This document shows, piece after piece, positions 52,824 through 62,450 of a stretch of 64,000 nucleotides of DNA. Origin of the DNA: Phreatobacter stygius. Its GTDB lineage: Bacteria; Pseudomonadota; Alphaproteobacteria; Rhizobiales; Phreatobacteraceae. Below the pieces are notes generated by a model, which saw nothing but the letters and a program-made list of their open reading frames with translations, was not told where the DNA came from and made no database searches. Position 1 is the first letter of the stretch; each line of letters begins with the position of its first letter. The stretch spans positions 930,001 through 994,000 of the forward strand of contig NZ_CP039690.1 of the NCBI RefSeq assembly GCF_005144885.1. Direction: 5' to 3'. Both the position numbers and the translations under genes were made by a program.

Positions 52824-54179
52824 CTACTGCTCCCGAAACGCCCGCATGACCTGATCGGTCAGCGGCTTCATCAGATAAGAAAACGTCGTCCGATCCCCCG
52901 TCCTGACGAACACCTCCGCCGGCATGCCGGGGATGATCTTCAGGCCCTGGAGCTTCGCCAGCTCTCCCTCATCCACCGCGACACGGGCGGTGTAGAAGGT
53001 GATCTGCGACTGCTGGTCGCGCGCGACATCGGCTGACAGGCGCACCACCTTGCCTTCGACTTCCGGGGTGGTTCGCTGCGGGAAGGCGGTCAGGCGAATG
53101 AAGGCGGACTGGCCAATGACGACATGGTTGATGTCGTTCGGCTGGATGCGGATCTCGATGACCAGGGCATCCTCGCCGGGCACGATCTGCATGATCGGCT
53201 GGCCGGCCTGCACCACACCGCCAAGGGTGTGATAGGCGAGCTGGTGGACGTAGCCGGTCTGCGGCGCGCGGATGTCGATGCGTTTCAACTGGTCTTCGGC
53301 CGCGATGCGCCGCTCGACCAGTTCGCCAATCTTGCCCTGCACTTCGCGCAGGTCGGTTGAGACCTCGCGCCTGAGCTCCTGGTCGATCTGGATGATCTGC
53401 AGTTCGGCCTCGGCGATGCGGCCTTCGGCGCGGGCGCGCTCGGCGACGAACTGGCCAACCTCGCCGGCAAGCCGCGCCGCCTCGCGCTCCAGTTCCACCA
53501 TGCGGGTGCGCGGCACCAGGTTGCGCCGGAACAGGCCACCGACATCGACCAGCTCGCGCTGGATCAGCTCGACCTGCTTGCGCCTTGCGGCTTCCTGCGA
53601 CTGCAGGCCAAGGATCTCCTCGCGGATCTGGGCAATGCGTTCGGCCAATTGTTTGCGCTGGCCGTCGCGGGCGGCCAGGCGCGCCGAGAACAGCCGCCCC
53701 TCGCCTTCGAAGGCCCTGACCACGTCGAGATCGTCGGCGACCGGCCGCAGCTCGTCCGGCAGGGCGAAGGCGAGGCCGTCGCGTTCGGCCTCGAGCCGGC
53801 CGCGGCGCGAATAGGATTCGTTCAGCTGCTTGACCACCACCGCGAGATTGGCGCGGGTGACGGTGTCGTCGAGGCGGATGACGAGGTCGCCTTCCCTCAC
53901 CCGCGAGCCGTCGCGCACCCGGATCTCGCCAATGACGCCGCCGGTCGGGTGCTGCACGGTCTTGACGTTGGAATCGACCACGACCGTGCCGGCCGAAACC
54001 ACCGCGCCGGCGAGCGGCACGGTGGCGGCGAGAATGCCGCTGCCGCCGACCATGACGGTGACCAGCAGCAGGCCGAACCGGACGAGATGGCGGATCGACA
54101 GGTCCTGTTCGGCGGCCTCCGAGGCCTTGGCCGGATTGGCGCCGGCATCGGGCAAGGCGATGGGTGCGGGACCAGTCAT
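52824..54179 (-). CDS. type I secretion membrane-fusion protein, HlyD family
   Basis: A 451-residue periplasmic adaptor that links an inner-membrane ABC exporter to a TolC channel. It has one N-terminal membrane helix (VRFGLLLVTVMVGGSGILAA), the lipoyl half-motif VVVDSNVKTVQHPTGGVIGE, a long alpha-helical hairpin (residues about 110-290, rich in E, R, Q and L) and the C-terminal RIDIRAPQTGYVHQLAYHTL and IRIQPNDINHVVIGQSAFIR. Final gene of the minus-strand RTX operon; it overlaps the ABC gene by four bases (ATGA). Stops 11 bases from the convergent APH gene. No TolC gene is in the window. Confidence 0.93.
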   Translation of the reverse strand: MTGPAPIALPDAGANPAKASEAAEQDLSIRHLVRFGLLLVTVMVGGSGILAATVPLAGAVVSAGTVVVDSNVKTVQHPTGGVIGEIRVRDGSRVREGDLVIRLDDTVTRANLAVVVKQLNESYSRRGRLEAERDGLAFALPDELRPVADDLDVVRAFEGEGRLFSARLAARDGQRKQLAERIAQIREEILGLQSQEAARRKQVELIQRELVDVGGLFRRNLVPRTRMVELEREAARLAGEVGQFVAERARAEGRIAEAELQIIQIDQELRREVSTDLREVQGKIGELVERRIAAEDQLKRIDIRAPQTGYVHQLAYHTLGGVVQAGQPIMQIVPGEDALVIEIRIQPNDINHVVIGQSAFIRLTAFPQRTTPEVEGKVVRLSADVARDQQSQITFYTARVAVDEGELAKLQGLKIIPGMPAEVFVRTGDRTTFSYLMKPLTDQVMRAFREQ

Positions 54180-55894
54180 GGCGACCTCGTTCCCTTCGCC
54201 GGGGCGAGCACCTTGTTCAGCACCTCGTCCTTCGGCCCGAAGGCAGCGACGCGGCCATCCTTCATGACAGCGACCATGTCGACCGCCGTGATGGCGCTCG
54301 GCCGGTGCGCCACCACGATGGCAATGCCGCCGCTGTCGCGGATATGGCGGATCGCCTGGGTGACCGCCGCCTCGCCCTCGGCATCGAGATTGGCATTGGG
54401 TTCGTCGAGCACCACCAGAAAGGGATTGCCGTAGAGCGCACGGGCGAGCGCCACACGCTGGCGCTGGCCGCCTGAGAGCGCAATGCCGCCCTCGCCAATG
54501 CGCGTCTCATAGCCGGCCGGGAGCTTGCGGATGACATCGTCGGCGCCGGTGGCACGGGCCGCCTCGACGATCGCCTGCGGATCGGCATCGGGCTGGAAGC
54601 GGGCGATATTCTCGGCGACCGTGCCGTCGAACAGACCGATATCCTGGGCGAGATAACCGATGAAGCCGCCACGCGCATCGGCGCTCCATTGCGAGAGCTC
54701 GGCGCCGTCGAGCCGGAGCGAACCACGCAGTGGCAGCCAGGAACCGGTGAGCACACGCGCCAGCGTCGACTTGCCCGAGGCCGAGGGTCCGATAATGCCG
54801 AGCGCCTGGCCGGCCAGCAGCGAGAAAGAAATGCCCTGGATGATCGGCTCTTGCGCGCCGGGGGCTGCGGCAAAGACCTGATCCACCGTCAGCATGCGTT
54901 TCGGCGCCGGCAGCGCCATGGGTTCGGCCCCATCGCCGAGTGCGGCCATGGTCTTGCGCAGCCGCGCCAGGGCCTGGCGTGCCGCCACGAACCCTTTCCA
55001 ATGGGCCACCGCCAGCTCGATCGGCGCCAGCGCCCGGCCCATCAGGATCGAGGCGGCGATCATCACGCCGCCGGAGACCTGGCCTAAAATGACCAGATAG
55101 GCACCGAGGCCAAGCATGGCCGACTGCATGAACATGCGGAAGATGCGCGAGACCGCGCCGTAAGTGGTGACGACGTCGGAGGCGGCCTCATTGGCCTCCA
55201 GGAACCGGCCATTGGTCGTCTGGTAGCGGCGGACCAGCGCCTTCTGCATGCCCATGGCGACAATGGTCTCGGCATTACGCTTGACGCCCTCGGCAATGCC
55301 GCTGCGCGCCGCCGCCTCGCGCGAGACGATCGCGGTCGGCTCCTTGGTCGCCCGGTCGGTGAGCAGCGTGACGGCCAGCAGCACGACGCAGGCGACCAGC
55401 GCGGTCAGGCCGATCCAGACATGCAGCAGGAAACACAGCAAGAGGAAGATCGGCACCCAGGGCAGGTCGAAAAAGGTCGTCGGCCCGAGGCCCGACATGA
55501 AGCCCCTGACGGCGTCGAGATCGCGCCCCGGTTGCAAGGCGTCCTGGCGCAGGCCGGCGCGCACCGGGATCAGCACCATCAGGTCGAAGATGCGCGGCGC
55601 CAGGCGCCGGTCGATCGCCGCCCCGATGCGGGTCAAGATGCGCTGCCTGACGACGTCGAGCAGCCCCTGGACCAGGAAAACGACGAGCAGCATGGCGGTC
55701 AGCCCGACCAGGGTCGGCACGCTGCGGCTCGCCAGAACCCGGTCATAGACCTGCAACATGTAGATGGAGCCGGCGAGCATGATCACGTTCATGACGCCGG
55801 AAAACAGGCCGACCCAGACGAGCGAACCGCGGTATCCAGCGAGAACCTCGCCCAGGGGATCACGCGGCGAAGCCGGGTTTGGAAGACTACGCAT
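54176..55894 (-). CDS. type I secretion ABC exporter, PrtD type without C39-like domain
   Basis: A 572-residue half-exporter: a six-helix membrane domain (LVWVGLFSGVMNVIMLAGSI, DRVLASRSVPTLVGL) followed by an ATPase with Walker A IGPSASGKSTLARVL, signature LSGGQRQRVALARAL and Walker B FLVVLDEPNANLD. It begins directly with the first membrane helix, so the C39-like domain found at the front of HlyB is absent; this is the PrtD/LipB class. The start is probably ATG at 55894; a GTG at 55915 is also open. It should export the adjacent RTX protein through the HlyD partner encoded next. Confidence 0.93.
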   Translation of the reverse strand: MRSLPNPASPRDPLGEVLAGYRGSLVWVGLFSGVMNVIMLAGSIYMLQVYDRVLASRSVPTLVGLTAMLLVVFLVQGLLDVVRQRILTRIGAAIDRRLAPRIFDLMVLIPVRAGLRQDALQPGRDLDAVRGFMSGLGPTTFFDLPWVPIFLLLCFLLHVWIGLTALVACVVLLAVTLLTDRATKEPTAIVSREAAARSGIAEGVKRNAETIVAMGMQKALVRRYQTTNGRFLEANEAASDVVTTYGAVSRIFRMFMQSAMLGLGAYLVILGQVSGGVMIAASILMGRALAPIELAVAHWKGFVAARQALARLRKTMAALGDGAEPMALPAPKRMLTVDQVFAAAPGAQEPIIQGISFSLLAGQALGIIGPSASGKSTLARVLTGSWLPLRGSLRLDGAELSQWSADARGGFIGYLAQDIGLFDGTVAENIARFQPDADPQAIVEAARATGADDVIRKLPAGYETRIGEGGIALSGGQRQRVALARALYGNPFLVVLDEPNANLDAEGEAAVTQAIRHIRDSGGIAIVVAHRPSAITAVDMVAVMKDGRVAAFGPKDEVLNKVLAPAKGTRSP

Positions 55895-56195
55895 GATGCC
55901 CTGTCTGCTCGACACGCGGATATTGGTCGCGGGTCACTGGGATTTTCGTAACGCTCTGCCTGACAAAGGTCGAGTGCGGTTGCGGAGAACAGCCATACGG
56001 CCGCTGGTTGCTTCGACGTTCGCCGGCCCGCGGCCCTATGCGCGCGCCCTTCGAAGACGGCCGGCTCGCCGAAGCCTTCCACCCCTCCGGCCGCCGCAAT
56101 GAACAGGATGCTGCGAATCTCGCTTCAGCCTCGTTCGCCTTGCGAGCCCGGGCCGACGCCGTCCCCATCTGTCGACGTTACCGAAAACCCAATGG
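55895..56195. other. gap between RTX gene and exporter gene
   Basis: A 301-base non-coding stretch inside the minus-strand secretion operon. GC is high, like the exporter side. Several GC-rich inverted segments are possible around 56010-56080, such as CTTCGA at 56018 and TCGAAG at 56052, but no T-run marks a strong terminator. A partial terminator here would lower exporter levels relative to the substrate, as in hly operons; this is inference. Confidence 0.4.
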
Positions 56196-59100
56196 CTATG
56201 TCATGATATTGTCGAGCGTGATTGTCGTTGCGACGACATTTTGAAGCCTCACAGCCGTTACCCAGTCCTGATTGGGGGTGGGATTGCTGTCGATCTGAAC
56301 CAGCGTGTCCGCACCTGATTGTAAGAATTTGACGACGCCGTCGTGCAGGCCATCGGCACCAGCATAGCCGGTGGCAGCCAGAAGGCCGTGCAACTGCAGG
56401 ACGTCACCGCCAGCGCCGACTTGAAAATCCGTAATGGCCTTACCGGTTTCGTTCAACGCATTGAAGACGAAGATATCGGAGCCAGCTCCGCCAGTCATGA
56501 TGTCGCCGCCAGAGCTAAAGCTCCAGACAGCTGTCTTGCCGCTCGTATCGGCCCAAAGAAGGTCCGAGACCTTATCTCCATTGAGATCACTGACGCTCTG
56601 GAGTCTCCATGTGTTGTCCAGCTGCGAGGCGAGCGCGTCAAATTTGGCAATCTGACTACCGTTCATCTCCCAGATCTGAACGGCATTGGAAGTGCTGACC
56701 CAGACGAGATCGTCCTTCCCATCGCGATTGAAGTCGCCGGCGCCCGCCAAGCGCCATTCGGCTCCCATCCGGCCGAAATTCGCTGAGAAGCCGGACAGGT
56801 GCGAGCCGTTCATGGACCACATGGCCACTGTGCCGCCGGTGTCTTGCCAAACGAGGTCGTCGCGGCCGTCGCCGTTGAAATCCCCTATCGCTGCGACATG
56901 CCACTCCGCACCCATATAGCCGTCCGGCGTCGTAAAGCTCGTCAAGGTCAAGCCGTTCATGAACCAGATGGAACATGTGTCGGAGCGCCAGAAAAGGTCG
57001 GATTTTCCGTCACCGTTGAAGTCGCCGATACCGGCAATCTTCCATTCCGCTCCCATTTGACCCGCCGGAACTCCAAACGATTGAATTGTCGCGCCATTCA
57101 TCTGCCAGATCGCGACCTGGCCTGCCGTCGTCCAGGCAATGTCAGCCTTGCCGTCGCCGTTGAAATCGCCGGTGCCGACAACAGTCCATTCCGGCCCCAT
57201 GTGTCCGTCGACGTAATTGAACTGCGACAGCGCTCCGCTGCCGAACGTCCAGAGCGCCACGTTGCCGCCACTCGTCCAGGCCAGGTCCGCGACGCCGTCA
57301 CCACCAAAGTCGGCGGAACCGACGATCGTCCATTCAGCGCCCATCTGGCCCTGCTGCGCTGGCTTGCCGGCAAGGGACAAACCGGAACTATTGGCTCCGC
57401 CGATAAGAATATCGTTGCCGGCTCCGCCGCTTAAAATGTCGTTGCCGCCGCCACCGTTGATCATATTGGCGGCATCGTCGCCGCTCAAGATATCGTCGAA
57501 ATCCGAACCCCGCAGTACCTCGATCGAATTGAACGTATCCCCGAAGGCGTCACCGGTATTCAATGCGGGATTTAGCAGCGAGACGACCAGCCCAATCAGC
57601 GAATTCGAATAGGAGGCAGTGTCGTTGCCGGCACCGCCGTCGATGACATCGGCCCCCGCCCCGCCGTCCAGGACGTCGTTGCCGTTACCGCCGCGCAGAA
57701 TGTCCGCGCCGGCGCCGCCCAAGATCGCATCGTCGCCGTCGAGGCCTTCGAGCAGATTGGCATTGCCGTCGCCGGAGATCTCGTCGGCATATTTCGAGCC
57801 TTTGACGTTCTCGATGCTGATGAAGACGTCGCCCGTCGCCTCGTTCAGGTTCCTCAGGTCCTGCGGCCCGGTCTGTGGTGTCAGCGACACCACCACGCCT
57901 CGGAGCGCTTCGTTATAGGCCGCGGTGTCGATGCCATCGCCGCCGTCGAGGCTGTCCATCCCAGCGCCGCCGATCAGCGTATCGTCGCCGGCGCCACCTT
58001 CCAGCCGGTCGCTGCCGTCAATTCCGCGCAGCAGATCGTTGCCAGTGCCGCCGACGATCAGGTCATTGCCCGACGTGCCGGCAATCAGGTCGTTTCCGCC
58101 ATTGGCATAGACATGCGCCCGCGACCAAGCCTCGTCGCCAGGCGAAATGATCGACACGATCTCGCCCGTCGCGCCGAAGGTCACGATCAGCATGCCGTCC
58201 TGGAACACCAGTTCGACTTGGGACGCGGTCGTGTTCGATGCCAATGCCGGTCCGCGGGCGATCGTCAGATAGGTCGTCGCGTCATAACCGACCGCAATGC
58301 TGGTCGCAGTGAGTGTGAACGCGGCCCTGAACGAAACCCCATCCATGAAGACGACGCGATCTCGCGTCATCACGATATCGTCCGGATAGATGATCATGCC
58401 GCCGCCGGGTGTCACGAACGGCGCCGACGGACCTGGCACGGAACCACCGGTCTCGGCATAGAAGACATCCGCGCCACAACCTTGGCCAAAGACCAGGATA
58501 TCGCTGCCGCCCCGGCCATAAATGGCCTGCGATCCGGCATCAGAGGGATTGAAGATCTGCTGTTGCCCGTCGCCGACGGTTCCGCCATAGGCCATCGACT
58601 GGACGATCTGGGCGGCCGTAAAGCTGCCGCCCGCGACGACATCGATGCGATCGATCATCCCCGTACCGAAGAAATCTTCTATAATGAAAGAAGGGCCGGA
58701 GATGGCGAAGAGGCTGGAAAAGACATTTACACTTGTTCCGCTCCTCCCGAAGGTAACGAACTGCCATGGGTAGGGCGTGTCATAGCTGACGACATCATAG
58801 TCGCCATTGCGATTGCCCAGCGCGTTGCGGACCGTATCGACCTGCGCCCCTGAGATGACGTAGACGTCATTGCCGGCCCCGCCGGCGAGCACGTCGCCCC
58901 CTGCACCACCATCCAGCGTGTCCTCGCCGGCGCCGCCCGCGAGAAAATCATTGCCTTCGCCACCCGCGAGGCCGTCATTGCCGGCGCCGCCCGACAGGAA
59001 GTCGTCGCCCCTTCCGCCGTCGAGCGTGTCATTGCCCTCGTCGCCAAAGAGCCAGTCCTGGCCGTCACGCCCTTCGAGCGTGTCATTGCCGACGCCACCG

Positions 59101-62100
59101 ACGAGAATATCGGTGCCGGACGTGCCCCGGATGATGTCGTCGCCGGCGCCGCCATCGGCGCGGATGACACTATAGGTCGGGTTGGAAAACAGGTCGGCGA
59201 ATTGCTGCGCGGTAATCGGCGCATTGGAGGCACCGAGCAGGCTGTCCTTGAGCGCCAAGGCATAGTCGGCGACGACCTTGGTCTCCGCATCGGAAAACCG
59301 CGTCGTCAGATCAATCAGGTCGTTGCCGGCAGTGCCGTCGACGCGCGCCGTCCGCCCCGGCCCGAAGAAATTATCCATGCCGCCGACTGTCGCGCCGGTC
59401 ACGGGATCGACCAGCAAAAGCATGTCGCCGTCGAAATCGGGACGGGCGGCGATGGCTTTCTCGAGCAGGCCCCGGCTTTCGAGGATCTGGCTCATGCCGC
59501 CGATGAAATCGAACTTCGAGGCATTGTGTAGACCGAGATCGCGCGCCCGCATCAGCGTCGCGATCCAGGTCGCGGCATACTCGCCGACCTGGGTCTGGCC
59601 GTTGGCCAAGGTCTTGATATCCGCCTGGATCAAATAATTGATCAGCGCCGTATTATCCAAGTAGTAGCGGAAATCCTTGGCGATCTTCAGGTCGAAGGCG
59701 AGTTGCGTCAGCGTGGCCCGTGCACCCGGCGCGCCGGCCACATAGTCCCAATTGTTTTCGGTCTTGGCCAGGGCTTGCCAGGCATAAAAGGCGCGCTGCA
59801 CCACGATGTCGCCGCCAACAATGGTGGTGTTGGCGAAGGTGCGCGTGGTGCCGTGTTCGACGACCTTCGTGAAGGCCTGCTGCGCCGACAACTGGTCGGG
59901 AACCCGGATCTCATAGGTCCCGGGATTGGTGACGAAAGGCGTGCCGCCCGTCGCGCCCGACGCCACGACGTCATAGGCCATGTATTGATCGGCGAAATGG
60001 CCGAAGCCGACACGGAACATGCCGGTGACAGGATCGATCCGGCCGCCGGTCTCCTCGAGCAGCGAGCGGATCGAGGCTTCGGCTGTCTCCAGCATCGCTT
60101 TGGCGAGATCGATATTCGGGCCATTCGAATTCCGGATCAGCCGCTCGCCGAAGTCCTGTTTCGCGGCGTCGTAGGTCAGTTCGTAGAGCGAGGCTGAATT
60201 ACCGTAGATCTGGTTGCCCATCCAATTGCCGAGCAACGTGCCCAGAAGCGCGCCGATGAACGGGCCGATGATCGGGATGCCCCAGGTGATCGCGGTCAGT
60301 GCGGTTGTCAGCACCGTTCCGGCAATCGCCCCCAAGGCGCCGACCGCGGAACCGAACAAGGCTGATTGCGGACCGTGGACCGGCAGAATGGCGTTGCCCA
60401 GCTCCGAGCCGAGCATGCTTGCCAGCGACGAGCCGATCTGGCCAATCATCGCACCGCTGTTGAACCCGTCGAAGAGGGTCGCAGCGGCACCCTGATAGAG
60501 CGTTCCCGTCGCGATATTGCCGATATTGGTCAAAAACTGCGTGGTGATCGCATTGCCGGCTGTCGTGAACAGCTTGGCCTCGAAGCCTTTCAGCCCAACG
60601 GCTTCCGCCAATTCGCCCATGAGGATAGCCGACAGCGCGCTGGCGGCACTCGGCATGATGTTGGTCGAGAGATTCTGACCAACCCGATAGCCAAAGGCGG
60701 CAAAAGCATTGTCGATGCCGAGGTCGAGCAGCGTCGTGCCATTCGGGCCGGATGCGAGAATCGACTTTTCGAGCCCCCCGGAAAGGGTTTCACCGACTGT
60801 CTTGCCAATGGCCGAGAAGAATGTGCCGGCAGCGAATTGCGCGACTTTGTTATCGCCTGCAATGGCACGGCCGAGCGAGGCACCCAACGACGCGCCGAGA
60901 TTGCCTGCGGCAACAATTACGCCATCGACCTGAACGGACTGAATACGCTGAAAGTCGGGGCGAATATCGGTGGGCTGGCCACCCGTCGGACCGACGGGCG
61001 TGGTTTGGGTGATGACAGCAGGACCGTGAGGGTTTGTTGTTACGCCGCCGCCCCAGATTGCGGAACCCATCTCATCGATGGTTCCATCCGGCCGCACCCA
61101 CGGATTCGGCGCCGCATCAAGAAGCCGCGCCTCTTGATAGATATACTTAAAGCCGCTCGCGTCGTAACGCGTCTCATAATAGATCTGCTCACTTCCCCGA
61201 ATAAATACGGCTCTGTCTGGGTTATTTTCTGGCCCACCCCAACCCAAGACAACTGCATTCGTTGGAATATAGTCAAACACGGAGTCATTATGCACTCGTA
61301 AATCTTCGGCCACGTACGTATGATCATTCGCGACTTCAAAATTGTAGGTGCGCCACCCCTCTTCCATCTGTGGCGCCAGCGCTAGACCGCGAGCGGTTGC
61401 GTAGCGCATGATCGATGCCTGCGGATAGAGACTGGCGGACTCCGCAGAATACTCAATTCGACGATAGGTGATGGCGACCGTCTCACCGTAGATGTCAATG
61501 AGGTTGCACCCAAGGCATGCTGCCTCACGAGCCTCACGCCACACTCCATCCGCACAGATAATTACGTGCCCGCCCGTGAGCGCAACAGCTCTAAATGAGG
61601 ATCGCTGAAAGCCCCTAGCTTCAATTACGAAGAAATGATCAGTAATATTCTCAAACAACCGCGTAACGCTAGCAGCGCCAAGCACTCCGCGTCCGCCATC
61701 GGCAAACTCTCTAAAGGACGCCACCATATCGCCAACTTTTATGTCTTCGATAGGGCACCGAGAACCATTGGCAAGGAGAATACTTGTGCCGGCCGGGAAA
61801 CAGCGCGGCGGTGGCGGCGGAGTTATGACAGGAAGAGGCGCACCATCTGATGAAAAACGTCCCGAATTGTAGTTTGCATATCCGGTCTTTATGGCTGTGA
61901 CATTATCGATATTATTCCAAAATGCTCCCGACGTATCAAGACTCGTTGATCCACTTCTGAGGTATATATCGATGAGCGCTTTTGACCCGTTGTATATACC
62001 GCCTCCGGCAATCGTCACCGACTCCGGCAATCCTGCGGCCGCTGATACAACGCCAAAATGAAAAGACGCTGCGTCCTTAAACTCAGGCACAAATTCTGCG

Positions 62101-62432
62101 TATCCGCCTCCCGACACATCATTGTATGTTCGCTGAAGGTCCTGTGACCCGCCGGCTCTAAAGCTATTTGCAAGCTGTCCAAAAAAAGTCGAGACACCTA
62201 TTGTTCCACCAAAGACAGTTGCAACTCCGGGTGCATTTACTGCGGAGGCCCGATAGTCATCTCTAAGGCTATATCCAAGCTGCACAGCCGCATTGAGGTC
62301 ATAGTTCGCTGGAACAACGTAAGCACTTCCCGTTCTTGGATTTATTATATCGACTCCATTTATGTCGACCAATGTCTTTGCGGCAATAAAACGACCGGAG
62401 TTGTCCTGCACATTAAAGAACTGCTGGGCCAT
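56196..62432 (-). CDS. giant type I-secreted Hint/RTX/FG-GAP protein, 2078 residues
   Basis: Extracellular protein exported by the adjacent ABC-HlyD pair. Residues 1-210 are unrecognised, ending in a proline run. A Hint domain covers about 211-382: C211 opens (CFPAGTSILLANGS), T286-G-G-H289 matches the TxxH motif, and it closes with VHND (H381-N382). Residues 500-750 are Gly/Ala-rich and hydrophobic (WGIPIIGPFIGALLGTLLGN). RTX nonapeptides (GGAGNDxL) occur near 1091-1191, 1440-1507, 1551-1610 and 1647-1680. Six FG-GAP/VCBS-like repeats of about 48 residues (DFNGDGKxDLxW, then WxMNG) span 1695-1965. The last 100 residues form a serralysin-type export signal. No enzyme domain is recognised. GC drops in the first 450 codons. 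Confidence 0.92.
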   Translation of the reverse strand: MAQQFFNVQDNSGRFIAAKTLVDINGVDIINPRTGSAYVVPANYDLNAAVQLGYSLRDDYRASAVNAPGVATVFGGTIGVSTFFGQLANSFRAGGSQDLQRTYNDVSGGGYAEFVPEFKDAASFHFGVVSAAAGLPESVTIAGGGIYNGSKALIDIYLRSGSTSLDTSGAFWNNIDNVTAIKTGYANYNSGRFSSDGAPLPVITPPPPPRCFPAGTSILLANGSRCPIEDIKVGDMVASFREFADGGRGVLGAASVTRLFENITDHFFVIEARGFQRSSFRAVALTGGHVIICADGVWREAREAACLGCNLIDIYGETVAITYRRIEYSAESASLYPQASIMRYATARGLALAPQMEEGWRTYNFEVANDHTYVAEDLRVHNDSVFDYIPTNAVVLGWGGPENNPDRAVFIRGSEQIYYETRYDASGFKYIYQEARLLDAAPNPWVRPDGTIDEMGSAIWGGGVTTNPHGPAVITQTTPVGPTGGQPTDIRPDFQRIQSVQVDGVIVAAGNLGASLGASLGRAIAGDNKVAQFAAGTFFSAIGKTVGETLSGGLEKSILASGPNGTTLLDLGIDNAFAAFGYRVGQNLSTNIMPSAASALSAILMGELAEAVGLKGFEAKLFTTAGNAITTQFLTNIGNIATGTLYQGAAATLFDGFNSGAMIGQIGSSLASMLGSELGNAILPVHGPQSALFGSAVGALGAIAGTVLTTALTAITWGIPIIGPFIGALLGTLLGNWMGNQIYGNSASLYELTYDAAKQDFGERLIRNSNGPNIDLAKAMLETAEASIRSLLEETGGRIDPVTGMFRVGFGHFADQYMAYDVVASGATGGTPFVTNPGTYEIRVPDQLSAQQAFTKVVEHGTTRTFANTTIVGGDIVVQRAFYAWQALAKTENNWDYVAGAPGARATLTQLAFDLKIAKDFRYYLDNTALINYLIQADIKTLANGQTQVGEYAATWIATLMRARDLGLHNASKFDFIGGMSQILESRGLLEKAIAARPDFDGDMLLLVDPVTGATVGGMDNFFGPGRTARVDGTAGNDLIDLTTRFSDAETKVVADYALALKDSLLGASNAPITAQQFADLFSNPTYSVIRADGGAGDDIIRGTSGTDILVGGVGNDTLEGRDGQDWLFGDEGNDTLDGGRGDDFLSGGAGNDGLAGGEGNDFLAGGAGEDTLDGGAGGDVLAGGAGNDVYVISGAQVDTVRNALGNRNGDYDVVSYDTPYPWQFVTFGRSGTSVNVFSSLFAISGPSFIIEDFFGTGMIDRIDVVAGGSFTAAQIVQSMAYGGTVGDGQQQIFNPSDAGSQAIYGRGGSDILVFGQGCGADVFYAETGGSVPGPSAPFVTPGGGMIIYPDDIVMTRDRVVFMDGVSFRAAFTLTATSIAVGYDATTYLTIARGPALASNTTASQVELVFQDGMLIVTFGATGEIVSIISPGDEAWSRAHVYANGGNDLIAGTSGNDLIVGGTGNDLLRGIDGSDRLEGGAGDDTLIGGAGMDSLDGGDGIDTAAYNEALRGVVVSLTPQTGPQDLRNLNEATGDVFISIENVKGSKYADEISGDGNANLLEGLDGDDAILGGAGADILRGGNGNDVLDGGAGADVIDGGAGNDTASYSNSLIGLVVSLLNPALNTGDAFGDTFNSIEVLRGSDFDDILSGDDAANMINGGGGNDILSGGAGNDILIGGANSSGLSLAGKPAQQGQMGAEWTIVGSADFGGDGVADLAWTSGGNVALWTFGSGALSQFNYVDGHMGPEWTVVGTGDFNGDGKADIAWTTAGQVAIWQMNGATIQSFGVPAGQMGAEWKIAGIGDFNGDGKSDLFWRSDTCSIWFMNGLTLTSFTTPDGYMGAEWHVAAIGDFNGDGRDDLVWQDTGGTVAMWSMNGSHLSGFSANFGRMGAEWRLAGAGDFNRDGKDDLVWVSTSNAVQIWEMNGSQIAKFDALASQLDNTWRLQSVSDLNGDKVSDLLWADTSGKTAVWSFSSGGDIMTGGAGSDIFVFNALNETGKAITDFQVGAGGDVLQLHGLLAATGYAGADGLHDGVVKFLQSGADTLVQIDSNPTPNQDWVTAVRLQNVVATTITLDNIMT

Positions 62433-62450
62433 CTGGTTCTTCCGATTCGG

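Noticed and set aside
56196-59175. Possible CRISPR or tandem DNA repeats in the RTX region
   Set aside because: The periodicity follows RTX nonapeptide and FG-GAP codons; repeats are degenerate at DNA level with no spacers.
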